Positions 7,335 through 14,866 of a DNA stretch of 64,000 bases are shown here, piece after piece. The stretch comes from SLID01 sp041667545 (GTDB taxonomy: Bacteria; Omnitrophota; Gorgyraeia; Tantalellales; Tantalellaceae): NCBI GenBank assembly GCA_041667545.1, contig JBAYES010000001.1, positions 37,051-101,050 on the forward strand, read 5' to 3'. The notes beneath the pieces are model-generated. The model searched no databases. It was not told where the DNA came from and saw only the letters and a list, made by a program, of their open reading frames with translations. Each line of letters starts with the position of its first letter. Position 1 is the first letter of the stretch. The position numbers and the translations under genes are program-made.

Positions 7335-7400
7335 AAAAGGGGACAGGCTGCTTTTATCCCTACGGTTCCCACAATATAAAAAGTTGCCTGTCCCCCTTTT
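7335..7400. repeat. GGGGACAGGC hairpin element, copy B
   Basis: AAAAGGGGACAGGC (7335-7348) pairs with GCCTGTCCCCCTTTT (7386-7400). The internal sequence GGTTCCCACAATATAAAAAGT matches that of copy A at 4415 almost base for base. It occupies most of the 84-base gap between two glycosyltransferase genes and could attenuate transcription between them. Confidence 0.8.
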
Positions 7401-7415
7401 ACGGATGCCTTCAAT

Positions 7416-8108
7416 ATGATAACGATAGTATTACCAACATACAATGAAGCGGAGAATACGCCAAGGCTTATAATGAGCCTTGAGAATAGTTTTAAAGACT
7501 CTCTTGAGATCCTGGTGGTGGATGACGATTCTCCGGATAAGACCTGGCAAATAGTCGAGAGTATGGGGCTTCCCGAAGTGCGCGTTATAAGACGTATAGG
7601 CGAAAGGGGTCTTGCCACGGCTATTGCGAGAGGAGTTGACGAAGCCAGGGGTGATATAGTAGGTTGGATGGATGTGGATATGTGTCATCCCCCGTCACTA
7701 CTTCCTCAAATGTTGTCTTTTTTGAACGAATATGATGTTGTTATAGGATCAAGGTACGTTAATGGCGGGAAAGATGACAGGGGACCATTCAGGGTGTTTA
7801 CAAGCAGGCTGATTAACCGGTTCGCGGGTCTTTTATTGGGATTTTATGTTAAGGATTATGACAGCGGATTCATTCTTATAAAGAAAGAGGTAATAGATAG
7901 AGTTGGGTTCCCATCAAGCGGATATGGGGATTATTTCATAGAGCTTATGTACAGGTGTAAAAGAAATGGATTTAAGGTTAAAGAGGTTCCATATGTTTTC
8001 AGGGATAGGGAAGTGGGAGAATCTAAAACCGCCGGTAGTCTTATGGATTTCTTCAAATTGGGATTTGGCTACATTACCCGCATAGTAAAATTAAGGTTCA
8101 GATCTTGA
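7416..8108 (+). CDS. Family 2 glycosyltransferase, dolichol-phosphate mannose synthase-like
   Basis: A 230-residue GT-A protein of the DPM1 type: start MITIVLPTYNEAEN, nucleotide-binding VVDDDSPDKT (about 34-43), metal-binding DVDMCHPP (about 87-94), and KDYDSGFILIKKEV in the acceptor half. It has no C-terminal membrane segments, so it resembles short DPM1 enzymes that make polyprenyl-phosphate-mannose for GT-C transferases; several GT-C genes follow. A hairpin element lies directly upstream. It ends 23 bases before the chosen start of the cupin gene. Sugar specificity is inferred only. Confidence 0.85.
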   Translation: MITIVLPTYNEAENTPRLIMSLENSFKDSLEILVVDDDSPDKTWQIVESMGLPEVRVIRRIGERGLATAIARGVDEARGDIVGWMDVDMCHPPSLLPQMLSFLNEYDVVIGSRYVNGGKDDRGPFRVFTSRLINRFAGLLLGFYVKDYDSGFILIKKEVIDRVGFPSSGYGDYFIELMYRCKRNGFKVKEVPYVFRDREVGESKTAGSLMDFFKLGFGYITRIVKLRFRS

Positions 8109-8131
8109 ATAAAGGTCGGGGGAGGGGGGCT

Positions 8132-8539
8132 ATGGAATGTATAAAGTCCAAAAAGGGCAACATAATAGCTATTGTGATACGTGAAAAAGACAGGTTTGAG
8201 GGGATAAAATTCTTCACTCCTTCTAATTTTTCTCAACAAGTAGGCCTCTTAACCCACAAGAAAGGATCTATAGTAAAACCTCACGTTCATAAACTTATTG
8301 AAAGAAAGGTAGAGATAACTCAGGAGGTTCTTTTTGTCAAAAAAGGAAAAATAGCTCTGTATCTCTATGATGAAAGTAACAAGCACATGGCTACAAGGTA
8401 TCTAAAAAAAGGCGATACGGTAATTCTCGCAAGTGCCGGGCATGGCATAAAAGTCCTGCAGGAAAGCGTTATTTTTGAGGTAAAACAGGGCCCTTATGCG
8501 GGTGCCGACGATAAAGTGTATCTTAAGAAAAAACTTTAG
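8132..8539 (+). CDS. Cupin-fold protein, possible sugar-modifying enzyme
   Basis: A 135-residue single cupin domain. Metal-type residues are in KPHVHKLIERKVEITQE (HxH plus later E) and in the second motif around GHGIKVL; the end EVKQGPYAGADDKVYL is typical of small cupins found next to sugar aminotransferases. It may act as an isomerase or epimerase on a keto sugar nucleotide or may be non-catalytic. I chose the ATG at 8132 because GGAGG lies 6 bases before it, not the TTG at 8105, which overlaps the upstream gene. It ends 8 bases before the aminotransferase gene, suggesting joint action. Confidence 0.75.
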   Translation: MECIKSKKGNIIAIVIREKDRFEGIKFFTPSNFSQQVGLLTHKKGSIVKPHVHKLIERKVEITQEVLFVKKGKIALYLYDESNKHMATRYLKKGDTVILASAGHGIKVLQESVIFEVKQGPYAGADDKVYLKKKL

Positions 8540-8547
8540 GGAGACAC

Positions 8548-9666
8548 ATGAAATTCATACCGGTAAACGAACCCCTGCTGGGCAAAAAAGAATTAAAATA
8601 TGTGACAGATTGTATAAAAACAGGCTGGATATCGTCTAAAGGCGAATACATAAATAAATTTGAAAACAAGTTTGCTGAAGTTTGCGGGGTAAAGTACGGC
8701 ATATCTACCACAAACGGGACTACAGCTCTTCATCTTGCCCTTGCTTCCCTGGGAATAGGCAAAGGTGATGAAGTTATAATGCCAACTTTTACCATGATAG
8801 CCACGGCTTATGCGGTTCTCTATACGGGGGCTAAACCTGTTTTTGTCGACTCCGAAGAGAGGACATGGAACATGGACACATCCAAAGTCGAAAAGCTCAT
8901 AAATAAAAATACAAAGGCTATACTTCCCGTGCATATTTACGGCCATTCGGTGGATATGGATCCTTTGCGGAAGCTTGCCCGAAAATATGATCTTTACCTG
9001 GTTGAAGATGCTGCAGAAGCGCATGGCGCCGAGTATAGGGGGGAGAGATGCGGATCTTTGGGGGACATAGGATGTTTTAGTTTCTATGGCAACAAGATCA
9101 TAACTACCGGTGAAGGAGGGATGATAGTTACCAATAATAGAAAAATAACCGAAAAAGCCAGACTGTTGAAGGATCTGGCGCATTCTCCGGGGAAAAGGTT
9201 TCTTCATTCTGAGCTGGCATATAACTATCGTATGACCAATATGCAGGCGGCGGTCGGACTGGCTCAAGTCGAGCAGATAAACAAATTCATTAGAAAAAAA
9301 AGAAAAATAGCTCAGACCTATAAGGAAAATCTAAAAGGTGTAAAAGGTTTGAGGCTTCCTGTCGAAGAGAAATGGGTAAAAAATGTTTATTGGATGTACG
9401 CGATCCTGATCGAAAAAGGGTTCGGAATTACGAGAGATAAGCTTATGACCGAACTTGCTGAAGAAGGAGTAGGCACAAGGGCGTTTTTCGTTCCTATGCA
9501 TAGGCAGCCTGTGATCGTGAATAACGGGATATGCGATAAAAAAACTTCATATCCTGTCGCCGACGATATAGCGGAAAGAGGATTGTACCTTCCCACGGGC
9601 ATGACACTCAGGGAAAAAGATATCGTAACGGTATGTAACAAGTTGAGGGAAATCCAACAAAAGTAG
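8548..9666 (+). CDS. per: GDP-perosamine synthase-like aminotransferase
   Basis: A PLP enzyme of the DegT family that would aminate C4 of GDP-4-keto-6-deoxymannose using glutamate. The 372-residue protein has the PLP-lysine K183 in SFYGNKIITTGEGG, the aspartate D154 in VEDAAEAHG, and the start IPVNEPLLGKKELKYV with TGWISSKGEYI, which closely fits perosamine synthases (Per/RfbE). GGGAG precedes the ATG. With gmd at 272 the pair makes a complete route from GDP-mannose to GDP-perosamine, although 7 kb including two toxin-antitoxin modules now lie between them. A dTDP- or UDP-4-ketosugar substrate is the main alternative. Confidence 0.82.
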   Translation: MKFIPVNEPLLGKKELKYVTDCIKTGWISSKGEYINKFENKFAEVCGVKYGISTTNGTTALHLALASLGIGKGDEVIMPTFTMIATAYAVLYTGAKPVFVDSEERTWNMDTSKVEKLINKNTKAILPVHIYGHSVDMDPLRKLARKYDLYLVEDAAEAHGAEYRGERCGSLGDIGCFSFYGNKIITTGEGGMIVTNNRKITEKARLLKDLAHSPGKRFLHSELAYNYRMTNMQAAVGLAQVEQINKFIRKKRKIAQTYKENLKGVKGLRLPVEEKWVKNVYWMYAILIEKGFGITRDKLMTELAEEGVGTRAFFVPMHRQPVIVNNGICDKKTSYPVADDIAERGLYLPTGMTLREKDIVTVCNKLREIQQK

Positions 9667-9689
9667 GAGGCGGAAGACCCCGATCCATT

Positions 9690-11105
9690 ATGGAAAACTA
9701 TAAAAAAAGACTGATATTCACACACTTGCTGTTCATTTTGTCGCTCGCTGTGATCTATTCTATTCCATATGTGGCCCGCATGGCGGGGGATACATTTCTC
9801 CCTCCTCAGGGGAGATTTGTAAGGTTTTATAACATAGGAGTGATAACCGCTATATTTTTGAGCTACGGCAGTATGCTTTATTATCTGAAAAAAAGCGGGA
9901 TGAATGTTTTTGAAAGAAGCCGGCTGACGGTATATTTCTGGGGACTGACCGTTACGGTCTCTCTGCTTTTATGTTTTTCTCACGCCGTTCATTCCAGCGA
10001 TCTTTATGAGTATTGTATAAGGGGAAGAATGGCGGGTCTTTACGGCATAAATCCTTATTTCAGCATGCCCTCTGACATACAGAGCGATATGTTCTATCCT
10101 CTCATATTCTGGAAAAATACCCCTGAATGTTACGGTCCGGCGTGGGTGTACATAGGCATATTCAACACGTTACTTTTTCCGAACAGCCTTATTCTTACGA
10201 TCTTCTTTCATAAATTTGTGCTGTTTGTTTTTCTTCTGGCCGGCGGGTATTTTTTCTTTAAGATATGCGAAGAGTTAAACTTTAAAAACAAACACATTCT
10301 CACGGTAGCGTATATCCTTAACCCTCTTATGCTGCTGATGACGATAGTTGACGGGCATAACGAAATAGCCATGGTTACGTTCATTCTCGCGGCTTTATGG
10401 TGTGTTTTGAGATCGAGGTACGCGGTTTCCATGATCCTTTTTGCCGTAGCGGTAAATATCAAGTTCACATACGTTATGATCGCGCCGTTATTTGTGGCTT
10501 ATATACTTTGGGGTCCCGGCCCGAAGCCTTTAAACGAACGACTTAAAGAAAGCGCGATCGGTATTTTTCTGGCGGCGCTTGTTACGTCGATTTTATGGGC
10601 CTCTTTCACCTGGGGTTCCGTACCGGCCATTATTGATTATTACAGGGACGTTAATACCTGGTTCTGGGCGGACACCATACCGTACATATTCTATTTTATC
10701 CTCGAAAAAACAGGCATGGACTCTCCTCGTAAGATCATAGAAATGGGTTCTTTGGGGATTTTCGCTATTTCATATTTTTTCGCGGCTATTTATTTTTTTC
10801 GCAACGTCAAGAGAGATAAGAGAGCGATATTTACTGCCGGCAGTTTCATTTTTCTCGCTCTATATGTTACTAATTATACGCCCTTTCAGCCTTGGTATCT
10901 CTTGTGGGTGATACCGCTTTTGCTTTTAAGCGGTATACGGCCTAAATTTCTGCTCGTGACCATGATGTCATATTTTTTAATGATGACCTTCTGGAAAAGG
11001 ATGTCAGCTTTGGCGGTACCCATGATGGTTTTATATTTTATAGTCTACTTTTCACTTAAAAACAAAAAGACCGAGCTGAAAAACTTTGTTTTCAGCCTCG
11101 AGTAG
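9690..11105 (+). CDS. GT-C membrane glycosyltransferase (MptB/GT87-like)
   Basis: A 471-residue integral membrane protein with about 12 hydrophobic segments. In the first outer loop HSSDLYEYCIRGR and YGINPYF match the catalytic-loop pattern of polyprenyl-phosphate-mannose-dependent mannosyltransferases, with D as the likely base. VNIKFTYVMIAPLF and NYTPFQPWYLLWVIPLLL are further family-like segments. It would add a sugar from a lipid-phosphate donor on the periplasmic side; the donor would be made by the GT2 enzymes at 6606, 7416 or 11114. The ATG has only a distant ribosome site. The exact family assignment is moderately certain. Confidence 0.75.
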   Translation: MENYKKRLIFTHLLFILSLAVIYSIPYVARMAGDTFLPPQGRFVRFYNIGVITAIFLSYGSMLYYLKKSGMNVFERSRLTVYFWGLTVTVSLLLCFSHAVHSSDLYEYCIRGRMAGLYGINPYFSMPSDIQSDMFYPLIFWKNTPECYGPAWVYIGIFNTLLFPNSLILTIFFHKFVLFVFLLAGGYFFFKICEELNFKNKHILTVAYILNPLMLLMTIVDGHNEIAMVTFILAALWCVLRSRYAVSMILFAVAVNIKFTYVMIAPLFVAYILWGPGPKPLNERLKESAIGIFLAALVTSILWASFTWGSVPAIIDYYRDVNTWFWADTIPYIFYFILEKTGMDSPRKIIEMGSLGIFAISYFFAAIYFFRNVKRDKRAIFTAGSFIFLALYVTNYTPFQPWYLLWVIPLLLLSGIRPKFLLVTMMSYFLMMTFWKRMSALAVPMMVLYFIVYFSLKNKKTELKNFVFSLE

Positions 11106-11113
11106 AGGGAAAT

Positions 11114-11833
11114 ATGTTTTTGTCAGTAATAGTGCCGGCGTACAACGAAGAAAAGAGAATAGGAAGAACACTTTCTTTAATATCAGATTATCTCAAGGAT
11201 AAGGACTTCGGATACGAAGTTATTGTCGTGGACGATGGTAGCGGAGATATGACCGTTAATGAAGTGGAAACCAGCAAACTTTTCAGAGGGAACAATTTAA
11301 AGTTGATTAAAAACGGAGTCAACAGAGGTAAAGGTTTTTCAGTAAAGAGGGGTATTTTAGAATCCGTCGGCGAATACGTACTAATATGCGATGCGGATAT
11401 GTCGACCCCGATACCGGAGGTCGAGAAACTATTAGTTTATATGCCGCAGGGGAATGACATTGTCCTGGGATCACGAAGCATTAAAGGCGCCGACATAAGA
11501 GTGGCACAACCTTTTCAGAGAAGGATAATGGGCAAAACGTTCAACCTTTTGGTAAAAATGTTCCTATTCAGAGGGATCAATGATACACAATGTGGCTTTA
11601 AACTGTGCAGGGGGGATCTCGCCCGACGCTTGGCCGAAAAGATGCGAATCGATGGATTTAGCTTTGATGTGGAGATCCTCTATCTTGCCTTAAGATCCGG
11701 ATATACGATTAAGGAGGTAGGAGTTGTGTGGATAAATTCGGCGGATAGCAGAGTTCATCCTGTTTTTTCTTCCCTTCAGATGATGAGGGATATTTTGCGT
11801 ATAAAATTCATACATAAAAAAATAGCCTTGTGA
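11114..11833 (+). CDS. Family 2 glycosyltransferase, ALG5-like (second copy)
   Basis: A 239-residue GT-A enzyme of the same subgroup as the protein at 6606: LSVIVPAYNEEKRIGRTL, VVDDGSGDMT (about 38-47), DADMSTPI (about 95-102), GINDTQCGFKLCRG and DGFSFDVEILYLALR. It is predicted to charge a polyprenyl phosphate with a hexose on the cytoplasmic side. GAGGGA sits 4 bases before the ATG. It lies between a GT-C transferase and an O-antigen ligase/polymerase, consistent with a donor-making role. The two copies differ enough to use different sugars. Confidence 0.85.
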   Translation: MFLSVIVPAYNEEKRIGRTLSLISDYLKDKDFGYEVIVVDDGSGDMTVNEVETSKLFRGNNLKLIKNGVNRGKGFSVKRGILESVGEYVLICDADMSTPIPEVEKLLVYMPQGNDIVLGSRSIKGADIRVAQPFQRRIMGKTFNLLVKMFLFRGINDTQCGFKLCRGDLARRLAEKMRIDGFSFDVEILYLALRSGYTIKEVGVVWINSADSRVHPVFSSLQMMRDILRIKFIHKKIAL

Positions 11834-11837
11834 TGCG

Positions 11838-13154
11838 ATGAATCCGCAAATCTTTTTACTGGTTTTTTATCTTGCTTCGATAGTTATCCTTTTGAAACGC
11901 AAAGGGCATATCATATATCTAATGTGCCTTACTGTGCCTTTTTATGATAATTTCGAGGGATTGTTCGTTAATTTGTCTCTGTTTTCAATAAAGTTCACTT
12001 TAAAGCCTTTTCTGTTCTTTGAGCTTGTGCTGGTTTCTCTGGTGGTCTTGGATATCTGGAGAGAGAAAAGACTTGGAAAACGTCTGTCATTTTTGAATAA
12101 AGCGGCTTTTCTGTCCATGTTCTTATTTTCGTTGTTAGCCTTGATATTTACGATACGAGAGGGGATACCAACATTTGTCGGCTTTAACGTTTGTCTGCTG
12201 GCTGTTTTATTGTTGGCAGTACCCTATTACTGTAAGAAGGAAACAATTGAACTTAGGAAACTCTTATTTTACCTGTTCGCAGGGTGTGTAATATCCTTTA
12301 TCCCGATGCTTTTTGAAAACATCATTCCTTCTATTTTATCATGTTCTCCGCCGATTAACCGCGGGCTTAAGATCTATGGAATGACCTTTGCAATGATAGC
12401 GTCCCCGGCGGTCTATGCTTATTTGATGTCCCGAAGGGTACATGTTCATATCCTTTCAGGGATTTTCCTGTTCATTATTTTTATAATGACGATATTGACC
12501 CAATCCAGAGCAAGCATTTTTGCGCTGTTTTTATCGGTATTTTTCTGTACCATCTTTATTTCCGTTAAAAGGGCCAATTATGGTCTAAATATGACCAGGA
12601 TCTCGAGCATAGTTCTTATTTTAGGCTTAGCGGTTTTTGGCGCGTATGCCCTAAACAACTCGGTGATTAATGAGATCGATATTGTCAAAGTTTTCAAAGA
12701 TGATTCCGTTATAATACAGAAAGATCCGTTCATGGGGTCGATAGACAGTACGTTTTTTAAAAAAGTGTGGGCTCTGTTAGCGCATGAAAGGACCATCGCC
12801 TGGCAGAGTACGATCAAGATATTGAAAACAGATCCTTTAATCGGCAGGGGATTGGTCTTTATGCCGACACAAGTTGGAACTCATAATGCATATTTGGGAG
12901 TTTTCCTGTCATCGGGCATAATCGGTCTGTTTTTTTATATAGTCGGAATGTTAGCCGTTCTTATGAATCTGATATTCAAAATCATAAAAAATGACGAATA
13001 TCCAAAATATCAGTTTTTTTATTTTTCTCTTTCTACCGCATTATTGACTTATTGTGTGAATGGTATTTTTCAGACAAATTTTAATGAATATTTGCCGTGG
13101 TTTTTTGCCGCGGTATCTTTTCTTGACAGTCCCATCACCGGTAAAGTTGACTGA
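11838..13154 (+). CDS. O-antigen ligase/polymerase (Wzy/WaaL family)
   Basis: A 438-residue membrane protein with about 11 hydrophobic segments. TQSRASIFALFLSVF (about 219-233) and, after a long periplasmic loop, GRGLVFMPTQVGTHNAYLG (about 336-354) are the hallmarks of the O-antigen ligase superfamily; the histidine in THNAY is conserved there. It either polymerises repeat units or ligates glycan to an acceptor (lipid A core or protein) in the periplasm; sequence alone does not separate these. It begins 5 bases after the previous stop and ends 3 bases before the next start, so it is tightly operonic. Confidence 0.82.
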   Translation: MNPQIFLLVFYLASIVILLKRKGHIIYLMCLTVPFYDNFEGLFVNLSLFSIKFTLKPFLFFELVLVSLVVLDIWREKRLGKRLSFLNKAAFLSMFLFSLLALIFTIREGIPTFVGFNVCLLAVLLLAVPYYCKKETIELRKLLFYLFAGCVISFIPMLFENIIPSILSCSPPINRGLKIYGMTFAMIASPAVYAYLMSRRVHVHILSGIFLFIIFIMTILTQSRASIFALFLSVFFCTIFISVKRANYGLNMTRISSIVLILGLAVFGAYALNNSVINEIDIVKVFKDDSVIIQKDPFMGSIDSTFFKKVWALLAHERTIAWQSTIKILKTDPLIGRGLVFMPTQVGTHNAYLGVFLSSGIIGLFFYIVGMLAVLMNLIFKIIKNDEYPKYQFFYFSLSTALLTYCVNGIFQTNFNEYLPWFFAAVSFLDSPITGKVD

Positions 13155-13156
13155 TA

Positions 13157-14866
13157 ATGGAAAAACGAATTATTTTGTTCGCGATAATATGTGCAGGGTT
13201 CTTCGTGAGGGTATGGGGAATAGATTACGGGTTGCCTTATGTTCTGCACCAGGATGAGCCCATAATAATAAATCATGCGCTTGCTTACGGAACCGGAGAT
13301 CTCAACCCGCATTTTTTTATTATACCTCCCGCATGTTCCTATCTGCTTTTTTTCTGTTACATTGTTTTTTTTGTAATGGGGAAATTATTTGGGATTTTTT
13401 CGGGAGTTTCCGACTTTGCGATGAGTTATTTTAAAGATCCCACTTATTTTTACATAATAGCGCGCACAGTTCTTGGTGTCATCCCGGGGACATTGAGTAT
13501 ACTATTCACATATACGCTTTATAAGAGGCTTTTTTCAGAAAAAGGCGCGCTTTACGCGGCGGCCGTAGTCGCGTTTTCATTTTTGACCGCGGTTAATTCG
13601 CATTACGCGTATGTCGATAATATGATGCTCATGTTAGTGCTTCTCGCGTACTTATCTATTGTCAACATGATGCAAAGACCCTCCTTAAAAAACTATCTAA
13701 TTGCAGGAGCCTTGTTGGGGGGGGCAATAGGAGTTAAATATAATTCCGGAATTCTCATAGTTCCCATGCTTTTAGCGCACGTTTTCGCGGTATCAGATGC
13801 TATCCGGAAGAAAACCGACATTGTGTTGGACAAGAACATGTGGATGGCCATGGCCGCCGCGGCGGCTGTTTTTATAGTGATAAATCCTTTTGCTGTCCTG
13901 GATTGGCAGTATTTCGCGTCCAGTGTTCCGGGCAGGATAAGGACCGCGTATATGGGGTGGACACATCACCTTATATATTCTCTGAGAGAAGGGATGGGCT
14001 GGTTCCTGGTCATACCGGGAATCATCGGAGCTCTTGCAATGTGCGGAAGGACAGAAAAGAGAAAAACACTGGTATTTCTATCGTTCCCCGTTGTTTTTTA
14101 TATGCACCTTGTGCTTGGCAGTCAAAGGTTTTCAAGATATGCTCTACCTTTGGTGCCTTTTTTAGCCATGGGAGCAGCTTTTTTCTTTTTCAATTTTATG
14201 GGTAAATACGCGAAAAACCGCATTGGGAAAAATATAATAATGACACTTTCGTTGATCCTTATCATTCCAACGCTGGTTAAATCCGTTAAGGCGGATATGC
14301 TTTTTGCCGGTCAGGATACACGTTCTCTTTCAGCTTTGTGGATAGAAGAAAATATTGTTCCGGGGTCAAAAATAGCGGTGGACCACACTTCGTACCGGCC
14401 GCAGATATTTCAGTCGGATGATCAGATAAAGGAAAAGTATCGCCTCGCGGATTCCCAGAAAGGACTCGAAAGCGTCAAGCAAAAGAAACTGGATTATCTG
14501 CTCAAAGTCGCCGAGGGCAGAAGATCATATGACGTGTTCTTCATAGGCGCGCAAAGCGGGGAGAAGTCGATGTTCATGTCGATGTCGCCGGGTATCGAGG
14601 GCGATCTTGAGGTTCTCAAAAAGAATGGTATAGAATACATGGTGGTGAACTACTATACGGGTTCACCGGACTCGGATCTTATAAATTCTGTCAAGGCCGA
14701 AGGAAAAGTCCTGGCGGAATTCAGCCCTTACCATGACGGGCATATCGCAGTCCCTAACGACAAAGTGGATCATACGTTCATGAACATAGGGTCAAAAGAG
14801 CTTTTCTCCAGGAATGCGACCGGGCCCTGTATCGTGGTTTATGCCATTGAAAAACATGAAAAGTAA
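13157..14866 (+). CDS. GT39-family (PMT/ArnT-like) membrane glycosyltransferase
   Basis: A 569-residue GT-C protein. After a first membrane segment, the outer loop carries YVLHQDEPIIINHAL with the D33-E34 pair expected of the PMT/ArnT superfamily. About 10 more hydrophobic segments follow to about residue 375, then a soluble C-terminal domain of about 190 residues, probably periplasmic. It would transfer a lipid-phosphate-linked sugar to a glycan, lipid or protein acceptor. It overlaps the following YfhO gene by 11 bases or more. Acceptor and donor are unknown. Confidence 0.82.
   Translation: MEKRIILFAIICAGFFVRVWGIDYGLPYVLHQDEPIIINHALAYGTGDLNPHFFIIPPACSYLLFFCYIVFFVMGKLFGIFSGVSDFAMSYFKDPTYFYIIARTVLGVIPGTLSILFTYTLYKRLFSEKGALYAAAVVAFSFLTAVNSHYAYVDNMMLMLVLLAYLSIVNMMQRPSLKNYLIAGALLGGAIGVKYNSGILIVPMLLAHVFAVSDAIRKKTDIVLDKNMWMAMAAAAAVFIVINPFAVLDWQYFASSVPGRIRTAYMGWTHHLIYSLREGMGWFLVIPGIIGALAMCGRTEKRKTLVFLSFPVVFYMHLVLGSQRFSRYALPLVPFLAMGAAFFFFNFMGKYAKNRIGKNIIMTLSLILIIPTLVKSVKADMLFAGQDTRSLSALWIEENIVPGSKIAVDHTSYRPQIFQSDDQIKEKYRLADSQKGLESVKQKKLDYLLKVAEGRRSYDVFFIGAQSGEKSMFMSMSPGIEGDLEVLKKNGIEYMVVNYYTGSPDSDLINSVKAEGKVLAEFSPYHDGHIAVPNDKVDHTFMNIGSKELFSRNATGPCIVVYAIEKHEK

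Noticed and set aside
7335..7400. Intrinsic terminator ending the GT2 transcription unit
   Set aside because: The hairpin with T-run could stop transcription, but the same sequence occurs as a dispersed element and the flanking genes appear to be one functional set, so I list it as a repeat.
8593..9267. A 224-codon minus-strand open frame opposite the perosamine-synthase-like gene
   Set aside because: It is an antisense shadow of a clear aminotransferase, with no family resemblance.
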